A stretch of 11,490 nt of DNA. Source: DYHD01 sp964411065. GTDB taxonomy: Bacteria > Nitrospirota > Thermodesulfovibrionia > Thermodesulfovibrionales > Dissulfurispiraceae. Location of the stretch: NCBI GenBank assembly GCA_964411065.1, contig CAYPJO010000058.1, forward strand, positions 1-11,490. Direction: 5' to 3'. Every line of letters begins with the position of its first letter. The first letter of the stretch is position 1. A program made the position numbers and the translations under genes. Below, piece after piece: positions 1 to 5,442 of this stretch. Below the pieces are notes generated by a model that did no database searches, was not told where the DNA came from, and worked only from the letters and a program-made list of their open reading frames with translations.

Positions 1-36
1 AATGTGACATTTCAAAGTAGTAATAAAGTGTGACTT
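1..36. repeat. Two TGTGAC-centred short repeats, possible end of a decayed insertion sequence
   Basis: Two similar 11-mers, aatgtgacatt (1-11) and aagtgtgactt (27-37), each nearly palindromic around TGTGAC, lie 26 bp apart. They sit about 150 bp upstream of a decayed integrase-type transposase. Repeated short motifs at element ends are common in that kind of element, so this may be its left end. The boundary could lie before the window starts. This is inference from position and repetition only. Confidence 0.25.
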
Positions 37-141
37 GACTTTAGGAATAACACTTACCGAATTGTCTCATCAAAAATCTAAATGAAATACTGTAGCCTTT
101 ATTGAATGAAGACGTCATTTAAGGGAGCAGAAATAAGGGGA

Positions 142-168
142 CCCTAAAAAGTCTAAGGACTTTTTGGG
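142..168. other. Stem-loop upstream of transposase relic
   Basis: AAAAAGTC (146-153) pairs perfectly with GACTTTTT (158-165) around a 4-nt loop. Outer CCC (142-144) and GGG (166-168) extend the stem past one bulged T. No T-tract follows on the + strand, so it is a poor Rho-independent terminator. It may be an element-borne hairpin that shields the transposase from outside transcription. Function is not shown. Confidence 0.4.
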
Positions 169-187
169 CAAAGGTTGGGGGTTAACG

Positions 188-614
188 ATGAAGGAGAAGA
201 AATTAATAATTAGGGAGATTGCTTAAAGATATCAAAAGGCAAAGAAGAAACAAAAGAGGATAATTCTTAGTGAATTTATAGCTCTTACAGGTTATAACAG
301 GGATTATGCCTCTTATCTTTTTGGCAATCATGGGAAAGTAGTTAAGATAGGCAAAAGCACCGCTATAAAAGAAGATGTAAGGCACAATGTAAGAAGACTT
401 AGAGGAAGCCCTGACAAGAAAGATAAGAAGCCTCTAATAATTATATGGCATATTTACGGGTATCTCTGGTGGTAAGAGACTAAAAACTATTCTTTCAGAG
501 TCGATAGCAAAGCTTAAGATATTTGGTGAGATAATGATAAATAAGGATAGGGAGGATAAACTCTCAATGATTGTCTTGCTCCATTCAAATGAGACAAAAA
601 TCTCTTTGAAATAA
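188..614 (+). pseudogene. Decayed integrase-core (ISNCY/IS1202-like) transposase, N-terminal part
   Basis: Starting at ATG 188, preceded by a G-rich stretch, the frame reads MKEKKLIIREIA, then stop TAA (224-226). It continues in the same frame through SEFIALTGYNRDYASYLFGN to another stop at 473-475. A change of frame near 459 carries on with GISGGKRLKTILSESIAKLK, FGEI and a run to TAA at 612-614. The order (R/K-rich start, LTGYNRxYAxxLxxNHG, then GKRLKxxLxExIxKLxxFGEI) is what I know from the N-terminal third of integrase-catalytic-domain transposases filed under ISNCY/IS1202-like groups. The DDE catalytic part is absent, so the gene is truncated as well as broken. Exact family is a judgement from memory. 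Confidence 0.6.
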
Positions 615-740
615 GAAGAGGAGAACTTTAAAACCAAACTGCCATAGAAAGAGTAATTCATGCTATGCTTATATTTAGATTTTTTATGTGATGCAACGAA
701 TAAATTTCTTTTAGAATTTTATGTGAGACAATAGGATTGC

Positions 741-769
741 TTGATTTTATTTTAGCAATTCGCAATAAT
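741..769 (+). promoter_or_regulatory. Candidate sigma-70-type promoter for the permease operon
   Basis: TTGATT (741-746) and AATAAT (764-769) are separated by 17 bp. The predicted transcription start near 776 leaves about a 30-nt leader before ATG 807. An AT-rich 6-bp stem (CAATTC/GAATTG) overlaps the -10 region. The region from 615 to 740 shows only non-coding, probably element-derived sequence. Confidence 0.4.
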
Positions 770-806
770 AAAGAATTGTTCTTCCCTTTAAGATATCATC
801 GATCAC

Positions 807-1778
807 ATGAGTCAAACTTTTTTAAATAAAACATTTTTTGTATTTTTATCTTTGATTTTTTCGTTTTTCATCGATCCCTATCTAACCAACATATATGCTA
901 CTGATTATTCAGATACAACTGAAAAATCATCGATGCCATGGTGGGTATGGCCTCTTGGCTTATTCTTGGTAACCTTTCTTTTAGGCATAATCGCCGTTTT
1001 AGGTGGTGTTGGAGGAGGTGTACTTTTTGTCCCTATTGTGGGTGGCTTTTTTCCTTTTCACCTCGACTTCGTTAGAGGTGCAGGTCTTTTGGTAGCCCTT
1101 GCTGGAGCTATTGCAGCTGGACCTGGTCTATTAGCAAAGAACCTTGCAGATTTGAGGCTTGCTATGCCTTTTGCTTTAGTATCATCTATCTGTGCTATCG
1201 TTGGAGCAATGATAGGGCTTGCACTTCCGACAAATGTTGTCCAAATAGCATTAGGGACGAGCATTCTCTTTATTGTAGCTATAATGTTGAAAACAAAAAA
1301 ATCAGAGTATCCAGAAGTTAAAGAGTCTGATACTTTATCGCAAGCTTTGAAGATTCAAGGTATTTATTATGAAGTTTCAACAGGGCATACTGTGAAATGG
1401 AAGATACATCGAACACCTCAGGGTTTATTCATATTCATTTTTATAGGTTTAATGGCTGGAATTTTTGGCTTGGGAGCTGGTTGGGCGAATGTGCCAGTTT
1501 TAAATCTTTTATTAGGAGCGCCTTTGAAGGTCTCAGTTGCAACAAGCAAATTTCTCTTGTCAATAACTGACACTTCAGCAGCCTGGGTTTATATAAATAA
1601 TGGTGCTATCTTACCTATAATGGTTGTTCCTTCTATAATAGGGATAATGCTTGGCTCATTGATTGGTGTAAAGATTTTGTCTAAAACAAAACCTGCTATA
1701 ATACGAGGAGTGGTCATACTAATGTTATTGCTTGCAGGGTTAAGAGCTATCTTGAAAGGGTCTGGAATATGGACATAA
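807..1778 (+). CDS. TauE/SafE family anion permease (sulfite exporter-like)
   Basis: A 323-aa integral membrane protein of the TauE/SafE family, whose members move sulfite, sulfoacetate, taurine-derived or related organosulfur anions across the inner membrane. The two repeat signatures are visible: GGVGGGVLFVPI (66-77) after a first long helix, and GIFGLGAGWANVPVLNLLLG (218-237) followed by APLKVSVATS. The two halves are separated by a polar cytoplasmic insert (about 162-204). There are roughly eight hydrophobic segments. An extra hydrophobic N-terminus (about 8-28), followed by a polar stretch, could be a signal sequence or an added helix. No good Shine-Dalgarno precedes ATG 807, so a start further in (for example Met43, just before PWWVWPLG) cannot be excluded. 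The gene overlaps the next by 10 bp, indicating one transcript with the small membrane protein and Usp genes. Substrate is not determinable from sequence; sulfur anions are the family-based guess. Confidence 0.88.
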   Translation: MSQTFLNKTFFVFLSLIFSFFIDPYLTNIYATDYSDTTEKSSMPWWVWPLGLFLVTFLLGIIAVLGGVGGGVLFVPIVGGFFPFHLDFVRGAGLLVALAGAIAAGPGLLAKNLADLRLAMPFALVSSICAIVGAMIGLALPTNVVQIALGTSILFIVAIMLKTKKSEYPEVKESDTLSQALKIQGIYYEVSTGHTVKWKIHRTPQGLFIFIFIGLMAGIFGLGAGWANVPVLNLLLGAPLKVSVATSKFLLSITDTSAAWVYINNGAILPIMVVPSIIGIMLGSLIGVKILSKTKPAIIRGVVILMLLLAGLRAILKGSGIWT

Positions 1779-2218
1779 AAAAGATTTACCCCCATATTTA
1801 CGCTCATAAAATGGCTAAACCTTCAAAAGAGCAGATTTATTATGCTATAGTGCTCTCATATGGAACTAAAATAGGTTTAGTAATTCTTATTTTAACCTTT
1901 TTTCTTTACTTTTTCGGCATTGTCCAACCCTATATACCAAAAGATAAACTGCCGGATTTTTGGGGACTTCCTGTAGCCAAATATCTCCAAACAACAGCGA
2001 TAAAAGGGGGGTGGTTCTGGATATCTAATATCGAAAAGGGCGATTTCTTAAATTTCATCGGGATAGCTTTTTTGTCAGGCATCACAATCGTGTGTTTTAT
2101 AACGATATTCCCCATTTTCTTAAGAAAGAAGGATTATACATATGCTATAATCTCTATCCTACAGGTGATAGTTCTCCTTTTTGCCGCTTCAGGGATTCTT
2201 AAAACAGGAGGACATTAG
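1769..2218 (+). CDS. Small conserved-looking membrane protein linked to the permease
   Basis: This 149-aa protein has three clear hydrophobic helices (about 33-52, 92-118, 123-144). Between the first two lies a loop rich in Pro/Trp/aromatics (IVQPYIPKDKLPDFWGLPVA, 51-70, then GGWFWI). ATG 1769 lies inside the end of the permease gene, with GAAAGGG (1754-1760) eight bases upstream as ribosome-binding site, which supports this start and translational coupling. Met15 (1811) is an alternative that would drop a basic leader but has no ribosome-binding site. I do not recognise the family with certainty; small DUF1634-type proteins sit beside TauE permeases in other genomes and this could be one or an analogue. 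A role as accessory subunit of the permease is inferred from position only. Confidence 0.75.
   Translation: MDIKKIYPHIYAHKMAKPSKEQIYYAIVLSYGTKIGLVILILTFFLYFFGIVQPYIPKDKLPDFWGLPVAKYLQTTAIKGGWFWISNIEKGDFLNFIGIAFLSGITIVCFITIFPIFLRKKDYTYAIISILQVIVLLFAASGILKTGGH
2206..2211 (+). promoter_or_regulatory. Strong ribosome-binding site that decides the Usp start
   Basis: AGGAGG lies within the last codons of the small membrane protein gene, 11 bases before ATG 2223. The next upstream in-frame ATG (2181) has no such site and would force a 38-bp overlap, so 2223 is preferred. Confidence 0.7.
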
Positions 2219-2222
2219 CGAT

Positions 2223-3071
2223 ATGATAGCTCAATACAAGCAACATTACATGGGCGATCTGAAATCAATTCTTCTTGCTACCGATAACACCGAATTTAGT
2301 GAGGGAGCTATAAAAGAGGCAATTTTCATAGCAATGAATTGTGGAGCAAAACTTGCGGTTATCCAGGTTCTTCAAATTAATCCTGAGTTCGCAACGGAAG
2401 GGCTAAAGATTGTTGAAAAAATGGAACTGACTTGTAGAGATCATTTTGACCATATAAGGGAGTTGGCAGCTATGAATAATGTAGAAATAGAATCGGTGTG
2501 TAGGAGAACTGAAAATCCTCACGAGGTCATCATAGCCGAAGCTGTAAAAAGAAAGGCTGATCTAATAGTTATGGGCAAGAGAGGGTGGACAGGTTTAAAA
2601 AGGGTGTTATTAGGAAGTGTAACCGCAAAGGTCACCGCCATTGCCCCTTGTAAAGTTCTAGTAGTTCCAAAGAATATAGAGGTTAAGAGCGAGATAATCA
2701 TGTTAGCTACCGACGGCTTAAAACATAGTGAAGGGGCTGAAAAGGAAGCCATGAGCATGGCTAAAAGATGTACTCATATTAAAAGGTTCTTTGTAATTTC
2801 TGTAGCTCCAACTAAAGCTAAGCTCCCCGAGGCAATGAAAATAATAGAAAGAGTTAAGAGACATGAGTTTGATGTTCCTATAAATATCGAACCAATAGCT
2901 GAAGTAGGCGAGCCTGCTGAGATAATCCTAAGAAAAGCAAAAGAAAATAATTGTGACTTGCTTATACTTGGAACTTATGGAAGGACTGGTGTTACAAGAA
3001 TTGTCAAGGGAAGTGTTTCAGAAAGGGTAATTACTTTAAGTACTTGTGCAGTCCTTATTGTAAAGAGCTGA
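2223..3071 (+). CDS. Tandem-domain universal stress protein (UspA family)
   Basis: The protein is 282 aa from ATG 2223 and contains two complete Usp domains. Domain 1 (about 11-149) begins DLKSILLATDNTEFSEGA and carries the ATP-binding signature G118-x2-G121-x9-G131-S132. Domain 2 (about 154-282) begins SEIIMLATDGLKHSEGAEKE and carries G250-x2-G253-x9-G263-S264. The Asp after the first strand (D21, D164) is present in both halves, so both should bind ATP or AMP rather than being the non-binding UspA type. It is a cytosolic, soluble protein. It is the third gene of the permease transcript. Usp domains are often found beside or fused to ion and anion transporters, where they are thought to regulate transport, so control of the TauE-like permease is a reasonable inference. 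The 3' end overlaps the convergent HNH gene by 17 bp. Confidence 0.92.
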   Translation: MIAQYKQHYMGDLKSILLATDNTEFSEGAIKEAIFIAMNCGAKLAVIQVLQINPEFATEGLKIVEKMELTCRDHFDHIRELAAMNNVEIESVCRRTENPHEVIIAEAVKRKADLIVMGKRGWTGLKRVLLGSVTAKVTAIAPCKVLVVPKNIEVKSEIIMLATDGLKHSEGAEKEAMSMAKRCTHIKRFFVISVAPTKAKLPEAMKIIERVKRHEFDVPINIEPIAEVGEPAEIILRKAKENNCDLLILGTYGRTGVTRIVKGSVSERVITLSTCAVLIVKS

Positions 3072-3357
3072 GATATTCTTCCCATTCAATAGGTAGTAAA
3101 TACTTTTTCTTATTATTACATTCTTTGCAAGATGCTACAATATTGAACCTTTCAGATCTCCCTCCACGGCTTAAGGGTATAATGTGGTCCATTGTCAGAT
3201 CTTTTGGATGAAATGTATTGTTGCAATAATAGCATCTCCCTTTCAGGAGTTTCCTTCTCCACCATGTTGTTTTTCTTAGTCGGCGAGCTACAAGCTTTTC
3301 CTTTTTAATTATATTATCTGAGTGTCTGATTATCTTATACCTCGCTTTTGTTCTTCC
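3055..3357 (-). CDS. HNH endonuclease with Zn ribbon, lacking a canonical start codon
   Basis: An open frame of 100 codons closes at TAA 3055-3057. Counting from the first open codon (GGA, 3355-3357), it reads RTKARYKIIRHSDNII, then basic ARRLRKTTWWRRKLLKG. A zinc ribbon follows (C42-x2-C45 paired with C77-x2-C80), with the HNH core TMDHIIPLSRGGRSERFNIV (55-74) and CKECNN between them. The tail is KKKYLLPIEWEEYLSSL. D57-H58 and the downstream Asn residues fit the HNH (McrA-like) fold, a metal-dependent DNA nicking or cleaving domain. There is no ATG, GTG or TTG between the preceding stop (3358-3360) and the catalytic core; only ATA, ATC, ATT or CTG codons are available. Translation may start at a rare codon, or by -1 slippage from the upstream DUF507 gene, which it overlaps by 28 bp. 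It may also be an N-terminally damaged gene. The uninterrupted, well-conserved body argues against a long-dead pseudogene. It is the last gene of the rpsF operon. Function in the cell is unknown. Confidence 0.75.
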   Translation of the reverse strand, partial: GRTKARYKIIRHSDNIIKKEKLVARRLRKTTWWRRKLLKGRCYYCNNTFHPKDLTMDHIIPLSRGGRSERFNIVASCKECNNKKKYLLPIEWEEYLSSLQ

Positions 3358-3608
3358 TCAGAATACAATTTTTTATATAATACTTCCCACTCTATGCTTC
3401 CTTCAACTAAGCTCTTTTTTGTGAAAGATTGTAATTTCTTCCTTACACTTACATCTATTTCTTTAAGAATATCCAGTTCACATAATATAGTCCTTTTGAT
3501 TTCTTTTCTTAATAAAGTCTCATCTTCTTTGGGAATTATTAATTTGCGTTTTAATAGTTCTGAAAGCACTCGATTGGTTAAAACATTAATTTTGTCTTCA
3601 GAAAGCAT
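3330..3608 (-). CDS. DUF507 family protein (second of tandem pair)
   Basis: This is a 92-aa, highly charged, all-helical-looking protein. It starts MLSEDKINVLTNRVLSELLK and ends WEVLYKKLYSEEEQKRGIR, matching the DUF507 pattern (M-L-SExKI at the start, EGSxEWxVLYxKLxxEExxKRG at the end) and its usual length. The function of DUF507 is not known to me. The start codon shares its A with the stop of the preceding gene (TGATG), so the two are translated as a coupled pair. The 3' end overlaps the HNH frame. Together with the paralogue it could form a heterodimer; this is inferred from gene pairing only. Confidence 0.85.
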   Translation of the reverse strand: MLSEDKINVLTNRVLSELLKRKLIIPKEDETLLRKEIKRTILCELDILKEIDVSVRKKLQSFTKKSLVEGSIEWEVLYKKLYSEEEQKRGIR

Positions 3609-3889
3609 CAGATGATTATATTTCTTTCTTTGATAATCTTTTGTTTGGTCATCTCAAAGAGCTTGCGATAATCGAGTCTACCTCTCTCAATCTCTACCTC
3701 ATACTTTTTAAGGAGTTGTCGAACTTCTTCATTTAGTCTCTCTTCTACCATTAACTCATCTAAAATCACATTTTGCGTTTCCTCAATAAGTTCCTTTTCA
3801 TTTGCACTAATTTCTATTAGATTTTTTGCTTTTAAGTTTTCTATTATCTTAATAGCCAATCTTTGAGAGCACGTCTTTGGTACTCGCAT
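3608..3889 (-). CDS. DUF507 family protein (first of tandem pair)
   Basis: This is a 93-aa charged helical protein whose second half, LDELMVEERLNEEVRQLLKK followed by YEVEIERGRLDYRKLFEMTK, is typical of the other DUF507 subgroup. The N-terminus MRVPKTCSQRLAIKIIENLK carries a basic segment. Its ATG follows the rpsR stop by one base (TAAgATG), so it depends on re-initiation or coupling from rpsR. It is clearly paralogous in layout to the next gene but diverged in sequence. No function is assigned. Its place directly after S6-SSB-S18 hints at a link with translation or nucleic acids, which is speculation. Confidence 0.83.
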   Translation of the reverse strand: MRVPKTCSQRLAIKIIENLKAKNLIEISANEKELIEETQNVILDELMVEERLNEEVRQLLKKYEVEIERGRLDYRKLFEMTKQKIIKERNIII

Positions 3890-3890
3890 C

Positions 3891-4115
3891 TTATTTTTCC
3901 ATAAAAGGAAGTAATGCTATATTCCTCGCTCTTTTTATTGCGATTGTTAACTCCCTTTGATGCCTTGAACATGTTCCTGTCAACTTTCTTGAAAGTATCT
4001 TGCCACGTTCAGTCATATAGTTTTTTAGAGTTCTGGCATCTTTATAATCGATAAAGGGCATTTTATCTGCACAAAATCTGCAAAACTTTCTTCTTTGAAA
4101 TCTTTTTGTCTGCAA
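3891..4115 (-). CDS. rpsR: 30S ribosomal protein S18 (zinc-binding form), TTG start
   Basis: This 74-aa S18 forms the S6:S18 heterodimer on the platform of the 30S subunit. Signature segments are DYKDARTLKNYMTERGKIL (23-41), TGTCSRHQREL (46-56) and IKRARNIALLPF (60-71). C12, C15, C49 and H52 make a plausible zinc site, the 'C+' form of S18. The gene begins with TTG (4113-4115): no ATG is available at the expected position, and a strong AGGAGGT sits five bases upstream. It lies 16 bp after ssb and 1 bp before the first DUF507 gene. Confidence 0.97.
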   Translation of the reverse strand: MQTKRFQRRKFCRFCADKMPFIDYKDARTLKNYMTERGKILSRKLTGTCSRHQRELTIAIKRARNIALLPFMEK

Positions 4116-4120
4116 AAAGG

Positions 4121-4127
4121 ACCTCCT
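4121..4127 (-). promoter_or_regulatory. Ribosome-binding site supporting the TTG start of rpsR
   Basis: AGGAGGT on the minus strand lies five bases before TTG 4113-4115 and just after the ssb stop codon. Its strength and spacing compensate for the weak start codon and fix the rpsR start. Confidence 0.8.
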
Positions 4128-4131
4128 CTAT

Positions 4132-4527
4132 TTAAAATGGTTCACTTTCTGTAAATTCCTCTGGAGGGGTTATATCGGAAAGATTAGAGCTTAAGTCAGT
4201 CTGTCGATCCTTTCTGGCTAAAAATCTAACATTGTTAGCCAGGACTTCAAATTTACTCTTTCTTTGACCTTCGTATTCCCATCTTCTCTCACGTAGTCGA
4301 CCCTCTACTAAAACTGGGTTGCCTTTGTTTAGATATTGACCACAGCTCTCTGCTTGCCGTCCAAATACGACAGCATCTATAAAAAGAACCTCTTCTCTTG
4401 TCTCTTCACCTTGTTTATATCTTGAGTTTACTGCTATTGATAATGTGGTCACAGGCATACCTGACGGAGTATATCGGACGTCAGGATCCTTTGTTAGATT
4501 CCCAATTAAAATAATTCTATTAAACAT
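4132..4527 (-). CDS. ssb: Single-stranded DNA-binding protein
   Basis: This 131-aa SSB binds ssDNA during replication, recombination and repair. The OB-fold is clear: MFNRIILIGNLTKDPDVRYT at the start, VTTLSIAVN, then FIDAVVFGRQAESCGQYLNK, the GNPVLVEGRLRERRWEYEGQ strand pair and a final LANNVRFL. The C-terminal tail is short and acidic and ends in ESEPF, keeping the Pro-Phe tip that recruits partner proteins. It is shorter than the Escherichia coli protein because the linker is nearly absent. It lies between rpsF and rpsR, the classic S6-SSB-S18 order, which suggests this is the main housekeeping SSB. The ribosome-binding site before ATG 4527 is weak, so coupling to rpsF translation is likely. 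Confidence 0.97.
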   Translation of the reverse strand: MFNRIILIGNLTKDPDVRYTPSGMPVTTLSIAVNSRYKQGEETREEVLFIDAVVFGRQAESCGQYLNKGNPVLVEGRLRERRWEYEGQRKSKFEVLANNVRFLARKDRQTDLSSNLSDITPPEEFTESEPF

Positions 4528-4539
4528 ATTGATCCGCTC

Positions 4540-4908
4540 TCACGACTCTTTTGTGTCCGGCGATAATTCTTGAGCAGTAACAGGAATTCCAAGCAAATCG
4601 GCAGGGAGTGATTCTATATGTTTTTTAGTTAGTTTAATGATCATGTATTTTACTGCAGGTTCAAAGACTTTATAAAAATATTCCAACTCCTTTATAAAAG
4701 CTGGACGAGACTTAAAAAGGATAATCACATAATAACCCATTTTTTGCTTATTTAGCTCATAGGCAAGTTTTTTTTTGCCCCAATTATCAACCTTTAATAT
4801 CTCGCCGCCTGCTTTTATTATCTGTTCTGAAATTTTATCTATGGCTTCTTTTAGTTCCTCTTCACTCAAGGATGGATTGATAATAACTACATTTTCATAG
4901 ATATTCAT
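4540..4908 (-). CDS. rpsF: 30S ribosomal protein S6
   Basis: This 122-aa S6 is the partner of S18 in the 30S platform. Visible features are the first strand MNIYENVVIINPSLSEEEL, the central DNWGKKKLAYELNKQKMGYY segment that is the family hallmark, and the strand YVIILFKSRPAFIKELE. A hydrophilic C-terminal extension (PADLLGIPVTAQELSPDTKE) follows. GAGGTGAT a few bases upstream is the ribosome-binding site. It is the first gene of the minus-strand operon, 12 bp ahead of ssb. In many bacteria the S6:S18 complex represses this operon by binding its leader RNA. Confidence 0.97.
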   Translation of the reverse strand: MNIYENVVIINPSLSEEELKEAIDKISEQIIKAGGEILKVDNWGKKKLAYELNKQKMGYYVIILFKSRPAFIKELEYFYKVFEPAVKYMIIKLTKKHIESLPADLLGIPVTAQELSPDTKES

Positions 4909-4932
4909 TTATCACCTCTATATGGATTTAAA

Positions 4933-4954
4933 GCCCTTTTCTGTCAAAAAGGGC
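4933..4954 (-). promoter_or_regulatory. Leader hairpin upstream of rpsF
   Basis: On the minus strand GCCCTTTT and AAAAGGGC form a perfect 8-bp stem with a 6-nt loop (TGACAG). It ends about 25 bases before the rpsF start and is followed only by a short TTT. It could be an attenuator, or part of an S6:S18 autoregulatory structure. The CCG loop motif I associate with the known S6:S18 site is not obvious here. Confidence 0.45.
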
Positions 4955-4970
4955 ATAGAGTATCTAAAAC

Positions 4971-4988
4971 ATATTGTATTTACAATAT
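4971..4988. promoter_or_regulatory. Perfect 18-bp palindrome between rpsF promoter and leader hairpin
   Basis: ATATTGTA, two bases, TACAATAT is a perfect inverted repeat lying about 15 bp downstream of the predicted -10 box. As DNA it could be a repressor operator; as RNA, a weak A/U stem. It is AT-only apart from one G and one C, so chance is possible. Confidence 0.35.
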
Positions 4989-5002
4989 ATTTGTAAGTTG
5001 TA

Positions 5003-5032
5003 TTTATAACATATTTCTTTAGAGAAAATCAA
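5003..5032 (-). promoter_or_regulatory. Candidate promoter of the rpsF-ssb-rpsR operon
   Basis: On the minus strand TTGATT (5027-5032) and TATAAA (5003-5008) are separated by 18 bp. Shifting the -10 by one base to TTATAA gives 17 bp. Transcription would start near 4996, leaving a leader of about 88 nt that contains the palindrome and the hairpin described above. Confidence 0.5.
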
Positions 5033-5115
5033 ATTTAGTACGCATCTGGTAAGCATCTTTTTTTCCGTGATGGAAATCATGCCGCGAACTGGATAAGCTC
5101 TTTTCTCCTTTCCTG

Positions 5116-5438
5116 CTAGTAGGCATCCCATTCACCATTGAGTCTCAAAAGCCTGAGTCTTAATAAGGGATTTGCGCCTTTCTTATACCAACTCATCCCT
5201 CGCTTCCTAAATCTTCTAGCAACTGTAATATCCACCCTCTTCTCTACCGGTCCACTACCGTATCCTCCTAAAAGAGGTATGTTCTCTATCCCAGTCATGA
5301 TTACCCTTTACATACTTTATAAGTTCAACAACTCTTCTTCTTGCCTCACCCCTTAGCCTGAAAGCCTCTGTACTTAGTCTCTCTACAATACTTTTAGCCC
5401 TACCATTTAACGCTAGCATCTTGAGTTCCTCGGATTTA
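5116..5438 (-). pseudogene. Decayed transposase, C-terminal fragment (family uncertain)
   Basis: On the minus strand, one frame reads GKSEELKMLALNGRAKSIVE and then VVELIKYVKGNHDWDRE down to about 5300. The reading then shifts frame to MTGIENIPLLGGYGSGPVEK and TVARRFRKRGMSWYKKGANP, ending LRLLRLNGEWDAY at TAG 5116-5118. The ending GSGxVEKxVD...RRxxxRGMSWxxxGANxLLxLR is typical of the C-terminus of DDE transposases in groups such as ISKra4 or ISLre2. I cannot settle the family. A frameshift near 5290-5300 and loss of the whole N-terminal and catalytic part make it a relic. The upstream side is cut by an IS256-type relic. Confidence 0.6.
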
Positions 5439-5442
5439 CCTA

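Noticed and set aside
3..34. TGTGA motifs as CRP/FNR-type operators
   Set aside because: Neither copy has a matching inverted half-site (TCACA) at the proper spacing, and the nearest gene is a dead transposase.
203..661. Two open frames on the minus strand (203-385 and 434-661)
   Set aside because: They are antisense to the broken transposase, have no ribosome-binding sites, and their composition follows from the coding bias of the other strand.
3322..3615. 97-codon open frame on the plus strand
   Set aside because: It is a shadow of the DUF507 gene on the opposite strand, which has clear family similarity.
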